Made by a program: the position numbers and the translations under genes
Notes under the pieces: generated by a model
What the model was told of the DNA's origin: nothing
What the model saw: only the letters and a program-made list of their open reading frames with translations
Database searches by the model: none
Shown: in pieces, positions 8,062-16,680 of the stretch
How the letters are laid out: each line of letters starts with the position of its first letter
Position numbering within the stretch: the first letter of the stretch is position 1
NCBI GenBank assembly: GCA_002082585.1
Contig: CP020563.1
Coordinates: 5,264,001-5,328,000, forward strand
Source: Kitasatospora albolonga
GTDB taxonomy: Bacteria > Actinomycetota > Actinomycetes > Streptomycetales > Streptomycetaceae
DNA length: 64,000 bases
Reading direction: 5' to 3'

Positions 8062-9207
8062 ATGAGCGACCAGCACAGCTTCGAGACTCTCGCGATCCAC
8101 GCGGGGAACACCGCCGACCCCCTCACCGGCGCGGTTGTTCCGCCCATCTACCAGGTGTCCACGTACAAGCAGGACGGCGTGGGCGGACTGCGCGGCGGCT
8201 ACGAGTACAGCCGCAGCGCCAACCCGACCCGTACCGCCCTGGAGGAGAACCTGGCGGCCCTGGAAGGCGGCCGTCGCGGGCTCGCCTTCGCCTCCGGCCT
8301 CGCCGCCGAGGACTGCCTCCTGCGTACGCTGCTGACCCCCGGCGACCACGTGGTCATCCCGAACGATGCCTACGGCGGCACCTTCCGCCTGTTCGCGAAG
8401 GTCGCCGCGCGCTGGGGCGTGGAGTTCTCGGTCGCCGACACCTCGGACGTGGCGGCCGTGCGGGACGCGATCACCCCCCGTACCAAGGCGGTCTGGGTGG
8501 AGACCCCCTCGAACCCGCTGCTCGGCATCACCGACATCGCCGCCGTCGCTCAGGTCGCGCACCAGGCCGGGGCCCGCCTCGTCGTCGACAACACCTTCGC
8601 CTCGCCCTACCTCCAGCAGCCCCTGGCGCTCGGCGCGGACGTCATCGTGCACTCCACCACCAAGTACATGGGCGGCCACTCCGACGTCGTCGGCGGCGCC
8701 CTCGTCGTCAGCGACCCGGAGCTCGCCGACGAGCTGGCCTTCCACCAGAACGCCATGGGCGCGGTCTCCGGCCCGTTCGACGCCTGGCTCGTCCTGCGCG
8801 GCATCAAGACGCTCGCCGTCCGCATGGACCGCCACACCGAGAACGCCACCAAGGTCGCCGACCTGCTGACCCGGCACCCCAAGGTCTCCCACGTCCTCTA
8901 CCCGGGCCTGCCCGAGCACCCCGGCCACGAGGTCGCCGCCAAGCAGATGAAGGCGTTCGGCGGCATGGTCTCCTTCCGTGTCGCGGGCGGCGAGGAGGCG
9001 GCGGTCGAGGTCTGCAACCGGGCCAAGCTGTTCACGCTGGGCGAGTCCCTCGGTGGTGTGGAGTCGCTGATCGAGCACCCCGGCCGGATGACGCACGCCT
9101 CCGTCGCGGGCTCCCTCCTCGAGGTCCCGGGCGACCTGGTCCGGCTCTCCGTCGGCATCGAGAACGGCGACGACCTGCTCGCCGACCTCACCCAGGCCCT
9201 GGGCTGA
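8062..9207 (+). CDS. metB: cystathionine gamma-synthase (PLP-dependent)
   Basis: 381 residues, the usual length for Cys/Met-metabolism PLP enzymes. The N-terminus FETLAIHAGNTADPLTGAVVPPIYQVSTY, the YSRSANPTRTALEENLAALEGG block and the PLP lysine in STTKYMGGHSD (Lys201) are all intact. The enzyme joins O-acetyl/succinyl-homoserine and cysteine to cystathionine in methionine synthesis; a cystathionine gamma-lyase activity cannot be excluded because the two families are hard to separate by sequence. It is transcribed alone and ends at a convergent terminator shared with the small membrane protein gene. Confidence 0.93.
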   Translation: MSDQHSFETLAIHAGNTADPLTGAVVPPIYQVSTYKQDGVGGLRGGYEYSRSANPTRTALEENLAALEGGRRGLAFASGLAAEDCLLRTLLTPGDHVVIPNDAYGGTFRLFAKVAARWGVEFSVADTSDVAAVRDAITPRTKAVWVETPSNPLLGITDIAAVAQVAHQAGARLVVDNTFASPYLQQPLALGADVIVHSTTKYMGGHSDVVGGALVVSDPELADELAFHQNAMGAVSGPFDAWLVLRGIKTLAVRMDRHTENATKVADLLTRHPKVSHVLYPGLPEHPGHEVAAKQMKAFGGMVSFRVAGGEEAAVEVCNRAKLFTLGESLGGVESLIEHPGRMTHASVAGSLLEVPGDLVRLSVGIENGDDLLADLTQALG

Positions 9208-9225
9208 ATCCGGTAGACGGTCAAC

Positions 9226-9253
9226 AGGGGCCCGCCCACTCCGGTGGGCCCCT
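9226..9253. terminator. bidirectional hairpin between metB and a small membrane protein gene
   Basis: AGGGGCCCGCC and GGTGGGCCCCT form an 11-bp stem (one G-T pair) with loop CACTCC. It lies between the convergent stops of metB (9207) and the minus-strand gene at 9253. Confidence 0.75.
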
Positions 9254-9519
9254 CACCACCCCTCCAGCGGAGGCGTCACCTCCGACGGCGGCGCGATCCA
9301 CGGCTGCTCGACCCCCGCCCACACCAGGAACGCGGCCAGCACCGTCCCCGCCAGCCACCAGGCCGTACGCCGCGCTCCCCGGCGCAGCCGCAGCAGCCGG
9401 GCCCCGCGCCGCGCGGCCCGGGGCGCCAGACCGGCCGGTACCGGCGGGTGCGGCCCCGCCAGCATCCGCCGGACCTCCTCCGCCTTGTGATCCCGGCCCC
9501 GCTCCTGGCCCCCGATCAC
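9253..9519 (-). CDS. small single-pass membrane protein coupled to the sigma factor
   Basis: 88 residues from a GTG at 9519 that overlaps the stop of the upstream sigma-factor gene (GTGA), implying translational coupling. A basic N-terminal half (RAARRGARLLRLRRGARR) precedes one hydrophobic helix (TAWWLAGTVLAAFLVWAGV) and a short outer tail ending PPLEGW. A membrane protein encoded directly after a sigma factor suggests an anti-sigma or sigma-associated role, but no zinc-binding anti-sigma motif (HxxxCxxC) is visible. Function unknown. Confidence 0.7.
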   Translation of the reverse strand: MIGGQERGRDHKAEEVRRMLAGPHPPVPAGLAPRAARRGARLLRLRRGARRTAWWLAGTVLAAFLVWAGVEQPWIAPPSEVTPPLEGW

Positions 9520-10043
9520 GGCGCCACCTCCGAAGGCGACGGAGACCGCGAAGGCAACCGCGGCCCGGCGGCCCTGCGCGCGAGCCCGGCCCCCGACCCG
9601 CGCAGCACCGCCATCGACCGCTCGCACACCGCCCGCACCCGGTCCGGCGGAAGGCCCAGCAGCGCCGCCGTCTGGTCCTCGCCGACCTCCTCGTACAGCC
9701 GCAGCACCAGCACCAGCCGCTCCAGCGGGGTGAGCCGGCCCAGCACCCCGCCGAGCGGGTGCCGGTGCCGCCACGCCTCGCGGGCGAAGCGGAGCGCGAG
9801 CTCCTGGCGGGTGTGGTCGTACGGGTCCCCGCCGCGCAGCCGGTCCCACTCCGCGTACGTCCGCGCCAGCGCCCCGCAGAGCAGCCGCTCGGCCCGGACC
9901 CCCGTGCCCGCCGGAGCGAGCGGCTCGGTCGTGAGCAGCGTCGCCGTGTGCAGCAGACGGCCGCCCGCGCCCGCCACGAAGGACTCGAACTCCTGGGCGC
10001 GGCGCCGGTCCCGGTGGGTCTGCCGCTCTCGCATGTCCTTCAT
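9516..10043 (-). CDS. ECF-like RNA polymerase sigma factor
   Basis: 175 residues. Residues ~17-65 resemble a degenerate sigma region 2 (FESFVAGAGGRLLHTATLL ... AERLLCGALARTYAEWDRL). Residues ~100-150 form a clear region 4 (LGRLTPLERLVLVLRLYEEV, DQTAALLGLPPDRVRAVCERSMAVLR). This matches the SigE-type actinobacterial ECF-like proteins. It probably directs transcription of a small regulon, controlled by the membrane protein whose gene overlaps its stop. The weak region 2 means the promoter specificity cannot be predicted. ATG at 10043 is used; an internal ATG three codons later is possible. Confidence 0.75.
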   Translation of the reverse strand: MKDMRERQTHRDRRRAQEFESFVAGAGGRLLHTATLLTTEPLAPAGTGVRAERLLCGALARTYAEWDRLRGGDPYDHTRQELALRFAREAWRHRHPLGGVLGRLTPLERLVLVLRLYEEVGEDQTAALLGLPPDRVRAVCERSMAVLRGSGAGLARRAAGPRLPSRSPSPSEVAP

Positions 10044-10154
10044 CCGAGCCCCGGTGCGGTACGCGGGTCAAGAGGGCGGACACGACCGGGGGAGACCGGA
10101 GGGAGACAAGGGGACAGGTACGCGGGCGGCCGGGGCCCCGGGTGTCCGGGTGTG

Positions 10155-10685
10155 TCAGTCGTTCTGCGGCAGCTGGTAGGCGGCCTGCCGGGCGGCCAGC
10201 GAACCGTTGAACCGGGTGAGCAGCGTGCAGAACGTGTCCCGCTCCTCCTGCGTCCAGCCGTCCGTCACCTGCGACATCAGCTCGCGCCGCGAGGCGCGGA
10301 CCTCCTCCAGGCGGGCCTGGCCGCGCGGGGAGAGCTGGAGCACGACGGCCCGGCCGTCCTCCGGGTGCGAGGTGCGCTTGACCAGCCCGGTGTCCACGAG
10401 CGGGGCGACCTGGCGGGTCACGGTCGAGGAGTCGATCCCCATCCCGGCCGCCAGCGCCTTGACGCCCATCGGGCCTTCCTTGTCCAGGCGGTTCAGCAGC
10501 AGGTAGGCCGCCCGGTCCATCGAGTTGCGGACCTGGCCGACACCGCCGAGGCGGGTCTGCTCGGCACGGCGGGCGAAGACCGCCACCTGGTGCTGGAGGG
10601 AGTCCAGCAGGCGGTCGGGGCCCGGGTGTTCGGGGGCGGCGCCCCCGGAAGGAGACGCAGCAGTCGTCATGTCCTGAGGGGGCAT
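10155..10685 (-). CDS. MarR-family transcriptional regulator
   Basis: 176 residues. The winged-helix motif GVKALAAGMGIDSSTVTRQVAPLVDTGLVKRTSHPEDGRAVVLQLSPRGQ is typical of MarR, with the D-x-R-x-V wing intact, flanked by dimerisation helices. It is divergent from the threonine dehydratase gene (158 bp between starts), so it may repress itself and that neighbour. No ligand can be inferred. The ATG at 10685 is used; ATG at 10670 is an equally possible start. Confidence 0.9.
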   Translation of the reverse strand: MPPQDMTTAASPSGGAAPEHPGPDRLLDSLQHQVAVFARRAEQTRLGGVGQVRNSMDRAAYLLLNRLDKEGPMGVKALAAGMGIDSSTVTRQVAPLVDTGLVKRTSHPEDGRAVVLQLSPRGQARLEEVRASRRELMSQVTDGWTQEERDTFCTLLTRFNGSLAARQAAYQLPQND

Positions 10686-10842
10686 GGCCGGGGGCTCTCT
10701 TCGTGCGGTGTCGGATGGGTGGGGGACAGAGTACGCGGCCCCGGGGCAACGCGTACCAGTGCCGCACAAACCTGCGGACACCACCGCAGGCCGCCATGAG
10801 ACAAGTCTCCCGCGACCACCGCGAGCTGCAAGACTTGCGGGC

Positions 10843-12072
10843 ATGACGTTCCGCGCGACCTCCCGCCACCCGTCCCTGATCCTCGACGATGTCCGGGGCG
10901 CGCAGAAAATGCTGTCCGGCGTGGCCCGGGTGACCGCCCTGGAGGGCAGCCGCCACCTGACCGAGCTGGTCGGCGCCCCCGTCCACCTCAAGTGCGAGAA
11001 CCTCCAGCGCACCGGCTCCTTCAAACTGCGCGGCGCCTACGTCCGCATCTCCGGCCTCACCCCGGTGGAGCGGGCGGCCGGGGTGGTCGCCGCGAGCGCC
11101 GGGAACCACGCCCAGGGCGTCGCGCTCGCCTCCTCCCTCCTCGGCGTACGGTCCACGGTCTTCATGCCCGTCGGGGCACCGCTGCCCAAGGTCGCCGCCA
11201 CCCAGGAGTACGGGGCCGAGGTGCGGCTGCACGGCCAGGTCGTCGACGAGACGCTGGCCGCCGCCCAGCGGTACGCGGAGGAGACGGGCGCGGTCTTCAT
11301 CCACCCCTTCGACCACCCCGACATCATCGCGGGCCAGGGCACGGTCGGGCTGGAGATCCTGGAGCAGTGCCCGGAGGTCCGCACGGTCGTCGTCGGCCTC
11401 GGCGGCGGCGGGCTCGTCGCCGGGATCGCCGTCGCGGTGAAGGCGCTGCGCCCCGACATCCGGATCGTCGGCGTCCAGGCCGAAGGGGCCGCCTCCTACC
11501 CGCCCTCGCTGGCCGCCGGGCACCCGGTCTCCCTCGGCGACCCGGTCACCATGGCGGACGGCATCAAGGTGGGGCGCCCCGGGGACGTGCCGTTCGCGGT
11601 GATCCAGGAGCTGGTCGACGAGGTGCGCACGGTCACCGAGGACGAGCTCTCCAGCGCGCTGCTGCTCTGCCTGGAGCGGGCCAAGCTGGTGGTGGAGCCG
11701 GCCGGGGCGAGCCCGGTGGCGGCGCTGCTCAGCGATCCGAAGGCGTTCCGGGGGCCGGTGGTGGCGGTGCTCTCCGGCGGCAACGTGGACCCCCTGCTGA
11801 TGCAGCGCGTCCTGCGCCACGGGATGTCCGCCGCCGGACGCTATCTGAGCCTGCGGCTGCGGCTCACCGACCGGCCGGGGGCGCTCGCCGCCCTGCTGGC
11901 CGCGCTGACCGTGGCCGACGCCAATGTGCTCGACATCAGCCATGTGCGCACCGACCCGCGCCTCGGGCTGACCGAGGTGGAGGTCGACCTCCACCTGGAG
12001 ACCAAGGGGCCCCGGCACTGCGAGGAGGTCGAGGAGGCGCTGCGCGCGGCGGGGTACCGGGTCATCGGCTGA
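10843..12072 (+). CDS. ilvA: threonine ammonia-lyase (threonine dehydratase) with ACT-like domain
   Basis: 409 residues. A PLP fold-type II core with the PLP lysine in SFKLRGAY (Lys61), the serine/glycine block SAGNHAQGVA and the phosphate-binding loop GGGGLVAGIA is followed after residue ~325 by an ACT-like regulatory domain (LRLTDRPGALAALLAALTVADANVLDISH). It deaminates threonine to 2-oxobutyrate, either for isoleucine synthesis (IlvA) or catabolism; the single ACT domain resembles the shorter actinobacterial and catabolic enzymes rather than the two-domain E. coli IlvA, so the symbol is tentative. A short leader with the divergent MarR gene lies upstream. Confidence 0.9.
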   Translation: MTFRATSRHPSLILDDVRGAQKMLSGVARVTALEGSRHLTELVGAPVHLKCENLQRTGSFKLRGAYVRISGLTPVERAAGVVAASAGNHAQGVALASSLLGVRSTVFMPVGAPLPKVAATQEYGAEVRLHGQVVDETLAAAQRYAEETGAVFIHPFDHPDIIAGQGTVGLEILEQCPEVRTVVVGLGGGGLVAGIAVAVKALRPDIRIVGVQAEGAASYPPSLAAGHPVSLGDPVTMADGIKVGRPGDVPFAVIQELVDEVRTVTEDELSSALLLCLERAKLVVEPAGASPVAALLSDPKAFRGPVVAVLSGGNVDPLLMQRVLRHGMSAAGRYLSLRLRLTDRPGALAALLAALTVADANVLDISHVRTDPRLGLTEVEVDLHLETKGPRHCEEVEEALRAAGYRVIG

Positions 12073-12210
12073 CCGTCCGGTTTTCCGCCCGGTGGCCGGA
12101 TCTCGATATTCACCGCGCGGTGAGGCCCCCCGAATCCTAGGATCGGTCAGGAAGCCGCAAGCCACCCACGTACGCAGGCGGCCACTCATGAGCGATGGGG
12201 AGTTCCGGCC

Positions 12211-13203
12211 ATGCCAGGTGCCATCCACGCCGAGGGTCTGGTGAAGACCTTCGGTGACGTACGAGCCCTGGACGGAGTCGACCTCGATGTGCCCGAGGGA
12301 ACCGTCCTCGGGCTGCTCGGCCCCAACGGCGCGGGCAAGACGACCGCCGTACGGGTCCTGACCACCCTCCTGCGCCCCGACAGCGGAGCTGCGTTCGTGG
12401 CCGGGATCGACGTGCTGAAGAAGCCCAACGAGGTACGCCGCTCCATCGGGCTCTCCGGGCAGTTCGCCGCCGTCGACGAGTATCTGACCGGCCGGGAGAA
12501 CCTCCAGATGGTCGGGCAGCTCTACCAGATGAGCTCGCGCGACGCGAAGGCCCGGGCGGGCGTCCTGCTGGAGCGGTTCAACCTTGCCGACGCCGCCGAC
12601 CGTACGGCCAAGACGTACTCCGGCGGGATGCGCCGCCGCCTCGACCTCGCCGCCGCCCTGGTCGTCTCGCCGCCCGTGATGTTCATGGACGAGCCGACGA
12701 CCGGCCTCGACCCGCGCAACCGGCAGCAGCTGTGGGACGTCATCGAGGACCTGGTGGCGGGCGGTACGACGCTGCTGCTGACCACGCAGTATCTGGAGGA
12801 GGCCGACCGCCTCGCCCACGACATCTGCGTCATCGACCACGGCAAGGTCATCGCGCGCGGCACCTCCGACGAGCTGAAGGCCCGCACCGGCGGTGAGCGC
12901 GTCGAGGTCGTCGTGCACCGCCCGGAGGAGATCGAGCCCGCCCGGTCCGTGCTGACCCGCCTCGGCAAGGGCGAGGTCACCGTCGTACGGCTCGCCCGCA
13001 AGCTGACCGTCCCGGTGAGCGGCGGGGCCAAGCTGCTCGCCGAGATCATCCGCGAGCTGGACGGCAACGGCGTGGAGATCGACGACATCGCCCTGCGCCG
13101 CCCGACCCTGGACGACGTCTTCCTCTCGCTCACCGGCCACGCGGCCGAGGCGGACGAGCACGAGGACGCCGAGGAGAACGAGCGCAAGGAGAAGACCCCG
13201 TGA
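12211..13203 (+). CDS. ABC exporter ATP-binding protein, DrrA type
   Basis: 330 residues. Complete ABC ATPase with Walker A LLGPNGAGKTTAV (about residues 33-45), signature YSGGMRRRLDLAAAL, Walker B PVMFMDEPTTGLDPRNR and a switch His-like region, followed by the C-terminal DrrA extension (IDDIALRRPTLDDVFLSLTGH) typical of daunorubicin-resistance-type exporters. It energises the permease encoded next, with which it overlaps by 4 bases (GTGA). Substrate unknown: such pairs export antibiotics, lipids or other amphiphiles. The very C-terminus is acidic/basic (EDAEENERKEKTP) and not conserved. Confidence 0.93.
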   Translation: MPGAIHAEGLVKTFGDVRALDGVDLDVPEGTVLGLLGPNGAGKTTAVRVLTTLLRPDSGAAFVAGIDVLKKPNEVRRSIGLSGQFAAVDEYLTGRENLQMVGQLYQMSSRDAKARAGVLLERFNLADAADRTAKTYSGGMRRRLDLAAALVVSPPVMFMDEPTTGLDPRNRQQLWDVIEDLVAGGTTLLLTTQYLEEADRLAHDICVIDHGKVIARGTSDELKARTGGERVEVVVHRPEEIEPARSVLTRLGKGEVTVVRLARKLTVPVSGGAKLLAEIIRELDGNGVEIDDIALRRPTLDDVFLSLTGHAAEADEHEDAEENERKEKTP

Positions 13204-14063
13204 GCGTCACCACCAAGGACGCGCCCGTCCTGGCCCCGCGCCCCTCCGGCGGTGTCGTCCAGTCGGTCAAGGACTCCCTCGTCGTCGCCAAGCGGAATCT
13301 GATCCGCATGGCCCGGATTCCCGAGATGCTGATCTTCGGGCTGATCCAGCCGATCATGTTCGTGGTGCTGTTCACGTACGTCTTCGGCGGCTCGATCAGC
13401 ATCGGCGGCTCCACCGACCCGCAGCTCTACAAGGAATTCCTGATGGCGGGCATCTTCGCCCAGACCGTCACCTTCGCCACCGCGGGCGCCGGAGCGGGCA
13501 TCGCCGACGACATGCACAAGGGGCTCATCGACCGCTTCCGGTCGCTGCCCATGGCCCGGGGGGCCGTCCTCACCGGACGGACGCTCGCCGACCTCGTACA
13601 GACCAGCCTCACGCTCGTCGTGCTCGCGGGCGTCGCCCTGCTCGTCGGCTGGCGGACCCACGAGAACATCGGCAAGGTGCTCTGCGGCTTCCTGCTGCTG
13701 CTCCTGCTCGGGTACGCGTTCTCCTGGATCGGGGCCCTGATCGGCCTCTCCGTACGGACCCCGGAGGCGGCCACCTCCGGCGGGCTGATCTGGCTCTTCC
13801 CGCTGACGTTCATCTCGAACGCCTTCGTGCCGGTCACCAACATGCCGACGTTCCTCCAGCATGTCGCCGAGTGGAACCCCTTCAGCGCCACGGTCGCGGG
13901 CGCCCGCCAGCTCTTCGGCAACACGATGCCGGGGCTGCCGAAGTCGGTCACCGGCGCCTGGCCGATGGAGCACCCGGTGCTCGCCTCGGTCCTCTGGTCG
14001 ATCCTGATCATCGCGGTCTTCCGGACCCTCGCGGTCCGCAAGTACCGCTCGGCGACCGCCTGA
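13200..14063 (+). CDS. ABC-2 type permease, DrrB type
   Basis: 287 residues from the GTG at 13200, overlapping the ATPase gene. Six hydrophobic segments are visible (for example MLIFGLIQPIMFVVLFTYVFGG, LTLVVLAGVALLVGW, FLLLLLLGYAFSWIGALIGL), and the ABC-2 motif region RFRSLPMARGAVLTGRTLADLV lies in the first cytoplasmic loop. It forms the membrane channel of the DrrAB-like exporter with the preceding ATPase. Transcription ends at a very strong palindromic terminator shared with greA. Confidence 0.93.
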   Translation: MSVTTKDAPVLAPRPSGGVVQSVKDSLVVAKRNLIRMARIPEMLIFGLIQPIMFVVLFTYVFGGSISIGGSTDPQLYKEFLMAGIFAQTVTFATAGAGAGIADDMHKGLIDRFRSLPMARGAVLTGRTLADLVQTSLTLVVLAGVALLVGWRTHENIGKVLCGFLLLLLLGYAFSWIGALIGLSVRTPEAATSGGLIWLFPLTFISNAFVPVTNMPTFLQHVAEWNPFSATVAGARQLFGNTMPGLPKSVTGAWPMEHPVLASVLWSILIIAVFRTLAVRKYRSATA

Positions 14064-14080
14064 GGCACCGAGGACCGACG

Positions 14081-14126
14081 ACGCGGGAGCCCCCGGCCTC
14101 TTCGAAGAGGCCGGGGGCTCCCGCGT
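14081..14126. terminator. strong bidirectional terminator
   Basis: A 46-base perfect palindrome: 22-bp arms (ACGCGGGAGCCCCCGGCCTC plus TT, and its complement) around a central CG. It lies between the convergent permease gene and greA and can serve both. Confidence 0.9.
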
Positions 14127-14138
14127 CACGTCATGTCG

Positions 14139-14636
14139 TCAGCCCGTGTACGGCTTCGCCGCCAGGATCTTCACCGTGGCGGTCTTGCCGTTCGGCAGCT
14201 CGTACTCGGCGTTGTCGCCGGTCCGCTTGCCGTTCACGCCGATACCGAGCGGGGACTGCGGGGAGTACGTCTCGATGTCCCCGCTGGCGTACTCGCGGGA
14301 GGCCAGCAGGAACGTGGTCGTGTCGTCCTCGTCGCCGTCGAAGGCGATCGTCACGACCATGCCGGGCTCGACGACACCGTCGTCCGCCGGTGCCTCGCCG
14401 ACCTTCGCGTGCTCCAGGAGCTGGGTGAGCTGGCGCACGCGCAGCTCCATCTTGCCCTGCTCCTCCTTGGCCGCGTGGTACCCGCCGTTCTCCCGGAGGT
14501 CACCCTCCTCACGGGCCGCCGCGATCTTGACGGCGATCTCCGTGCGCGCGGGACCAGACAGGTACTCCAGCTCGGCCTTCAGCTGGTTGTACGCCTCCTG
14601 CGTGAGCCAGGTGACGTTTTCGCTGGTCTGGGTCAC
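14139..14636 (-). CDS. greA: transcription elongation factor GreA
   Basis: 165 residues from the GTG at 14636, preceded by GAGGAG. The N-terminal coiled coil carries the acidic tip AAREEGDLRENGGYHAAKEEQG (residues about 38-59), including the catalytic D-L-R-E-N residues, and the C-terminal FKBP-like domain ends in PNGKTATVKILAAKPYTG. GreA rescues backtracked RNA polymerase by stimulating transcript cleavage. Length and motif spacing are normal for actinobacteria. Confidence 0.96.
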   Translation of the reverse strand: MTQTSENVTWLTQEAYNQLKAELEYLSGPARTEIAVKIAAAREEGDLRENGGYHAAKEEQGKMELRVRQLTQLLEHAKVGEAPADDGVVEPGMVVTIAFDGDEDDTTTFLLASREYASGDIETYSPQSPLGIGVNGKRTGDNAEYELPNGKTATVKILAAKPYTG

Positions 14637-14846
14637 AGGTGCTCCTCGTCGGTACTGGGAATACAAAGCATCGCCCTACCCGGAAGCATGTGCTTCTTCG
14701 GGTGGGCGAAACCACGAGCCTAACAATTCCCCAGGAAAAGGGGGAGAAGGTAAACCGTCACACGTCCGGGTGGACCCGTTCCGGCGCCGGAAGGTGCCGG
14801 AAGGTGCAGGTCAGGACGGATCTGCCGGACGGGGGGCGGGGAAAAG

Positions 14847-15266
14847 TCAGCCGGCCGGAGCGTCGCCGTCGGCGGTGCAGCCCGTCAGCTCGACCGCCGT
14901 GGCCCGCGCCCGCGTCCGCATCACCACGAGCTCGTCGATCCGGTCGGCGCCGGGCTCGAAGCGGGTCTCCTTGCGGCCGACCTCGCTGCCGTCCTTGCTC
15001 AGGGCCCGTACGGTGCAGAAACCGCCGGTCCCGCTGTTCTTGCGCACCTCGAGGTGGGCCTCGGTCCGTACGTCGGAGGCGATCTCGAACTTGATCAGCT
15101 CGGCGCTGATGCCCTTGCCGCCCACGTAGTCGAAGCCGATCCAGGCGATCATGGCGAGCAGCCCGACACCCAGCACCGAACCGACGATCTTCAGCTTCCG
15201 GTCCGTGCGCTGCTCATCGGTCCTGCCGTACCGCCCCTCGGGGGAGGTCCCGCGCACCGCCGTCAT
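14847..15266 (-). CDS. DUF4307 membrane protein
   Basis: 139 residues with a basic cytoplasmic start (GRYGRTDEQRTDRKLK), one transmembrane helix (IVGSVLGVGLLAMIAWIGFDYV) and an external beta-rich domain with two cysteines (GGFCTVRAL and ELTGCTAD) that may form a disulfide. This matches the actinobacterial DUF4307 family, regularly located next to mca and greA. Function unknown. It is divergent from mca across 153 bp. Confidence 0.85.
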   Translation of the reverse strand: MTAVRGTSPEGRYGRTDEQRTDRKLKIVGSVLGVGLLAMIAWIGFDYVGGKGISAELIKFEIASDVRTEAHLEVRKNSGTGGFCTVRALSKDGSEVGRKETRFEPGADRIDELVVMRTRARATAVELTGCTADGDAPAG

Positions 15267-15419
15267 GATCGTCCCTCCGGCATGATCGTCCCTTTCGGAC
15301 AAAAGGACATCGAGGAATTTTCCGTCTCCTCGTTCGGTCACTATAGAAGTCGCCCGTTCGTCATCCGACCGCGCCCCGGCACGGCGCCCCCAGGACCATC
15401 GACTACCGAGGATCGAGCT

Positions 15420-16301
15420 TTGACTGAGCAGCTGCGGCTGATGGCCGTTCACGCCCACCCCGACGACGAGTCGAGCAAGGGCGCGGCCACGATGGCCAAG
15501 TACGTGTCCGAGGGGGTGGACGTGCTGGTCGTGACCTGCACGGGAGGCGAGCGCGGCTCCATCCTGAACCCGAAGCTCCAGGGCGACGCGTACATCGAGA
15601 AGAACATCCACGAGGTGCGCAAGAAGGAGATGGACGAGGCCCGGGAGATCCTGGGCGTCCAGCAGGAGTGGCTGGGCTTCGTCGACTCCGGGCTCCCCGA
15701 GGGCGACCCGCTGCCGCCGCTGCCCGAGGGCTGCTTCGCCCTGGAGGACCCGCGGCTCGCGGCCGGGCGGCTGGTGGCGAAGATCCGGGCGTTCCGGCCG
15801 CAGGTCATCACCACGTACGACGAGAACGGCGGCTACCCGCACCCCGACCACATCATGACGCACACGATCTCGATGATCGCGTTCGACGGCGCGGCCGACG
15901 CGGAGGCGTTCCCGGAGGAGGAGTTCGGCCCGGTCTGGACCCCGCAGAAGCTCTACTACAACCAGGGCTTCAACCGGCCGCGCACGGTCGCCCTGCACGA
16001 GGCGCTCCTCGCCCGCGGACTGGAGTCGCCGTACGGGGAGTGGCTGGAGCGCTGGAAGGAGTTCGAGCGGGTCGAGCGCACGCTGACCACGCACGTTCCC
16101 TGCGACGAGTTCTTCGAGATCCGCGACAAGGCGCTCATCGCGCACGCCACGCAGATCGACCCCGAGGGCGGCTGGTTCCGGGTCCCGATGGAGATCCAGC
16201 GGGAGGTCTGGCCGACCGAGGAGTACGAGCTGGCGAAGTCTCTCGTCGATACTTCCCTCCCCGAGAGCGACCTCTTCGCGGGCATCCGCGACAATGCCTG
16301 A
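15420..16301 (+). CDS. mca: mycothiol S-conjugate amidase
   Basis: 293 residues from a TTG at 15420 with GAGG ahead; this start gives the family's LTEQLRLMAVHAHPDDESSKGAATMAKY. The zinc site comes from HAHPDDE near the N-terminus and HPDH in the GGYPHPDHIMTH segment, as in the LmbE/PIG-L fold. Mca cleaves mycothiol S-conjugates to mercapturic acids and glucosaminyl-inositol, the mycothiol-dependent detoxification route of actinobacteria. Length and the GFVDSGLPEGDPLPPLPEGCFA segment favour Mca over the related deacetylase MshB. Confidence 0.95.
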   Translation: MTEQLRLMAVHAHPDDESSKGAATMAKYVSEGVDVLVVTCTGGERGSILNPKLQGDAYIEKNIHEVRKKEMDEAREILGVQQEWLGFVDSGLPEGDPLPPLPEGCFALEDPRLAAGRLVAKIRAFRPQVITTYDENGGYPHPDHIMTHTISMIAFDGAADAEAFPEEEFGPVWTPQKLYYNQGFNRPRTVALHEALLARGLESPYGEWLERWKEFERVERTLTTHVPCDEFFEIRDKALIAHATQIDPEGGWFRVPMEIQREVWPTEEYELAKSLVDTSLPESDLFAGIRDNA

Positions 16302-16302
16302 T

Positions 16303-16539
16303 ATGTACGCGACCCAGGCACTGACGCACTTCGTCCCGCTCGCCGCCGAGCTCGACAAGAACAAGGTCACCCCCGGTGTCCTCGGCTTCCTTGTTTTCGC
16401 GGCCCTCGCCGTCGGCGTGTGGCTGCTGATGAAGTCGTTGAACCGGCACATGGGGCGGGTGAACTTCGAGGAGGCCCCGGAGCGGGGGGCGGCTGTCGCC
16501 GCCGAGAAGGGGGCCTCCGGAGGTTCCGCCGAGAGGTAG
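16303..16539 (+). CDS. small single-pass membrane protein downstream of mca
   Basis: 78 residues (ATG at 16303; an in-frame ATG at 16294 overlapping mca is the alternative). One transmembrane helix (PGVLGFLVFAALAVGVWLLMKSL) is followed by a short basic then acidic/Ala-Gly tail. It is placed directly behind mca and probably co-transcribed; no known function. Confidence 0.75.
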   Translation: MYATQALTHFVPLAAELDKNKVTPGVLGFLVFAALAVGVWLLMKSLNRHMGRVNFEEAPERGAAVAAEKGASGGSAER

Positions 16540-16630
16540 GCCCGGGGCCCGGGGCCCGGGGGCGTAGGCACCGAGAGGTAGGCCCGGAGGGCTTCGGCCG
16601 AGAGCAGGCCCGGGGCCCCCGGAGCGCGGG

Positions 16631-16680
16631 CTCCGTCCTCAAACGCCGGACGGGCTGGAGAGGTCGCCGGACGGGCTGGA
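16631..16680. repeat. Streptomyces-type dispersed intergenic repeat (CAAACGCCGGACGGGCTG)
   Basis: The core TCAAACGCCGGACGGGCTG, which I recall as a very common dispersed sequence in Streptomyces chromosomes, lies at about 16639-16657, followed by a second partial copy CGCCGGACGGGCTGGA ending at 16680. It overlaps the 3' end of the minus-strand STAND gene, where the two copies encode the last residues as SSPSGDLSSPSGV. The stretch 16540-16638 is otherwise G+C-rich with repeated GGCCCGGGG runs and no gene. Confidence 0.65.

Noticed and set aside
9253..13161. A very long minus-strand open frame across metabolic genes
   Set aside because: It is antisense to real genes (threonine dehydratase, ABC ATPase) and has no family features; a G+C-rich chance frame. 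Only its last 88 codons are kept as the small membrane protein.
15314..15334. SigR-type promoter ahead of mca (GGAAT ... GTT)
   Set aside because: The gap between the two elements is 13 bases, too short for the usual spacing of about 18, so it is not called.
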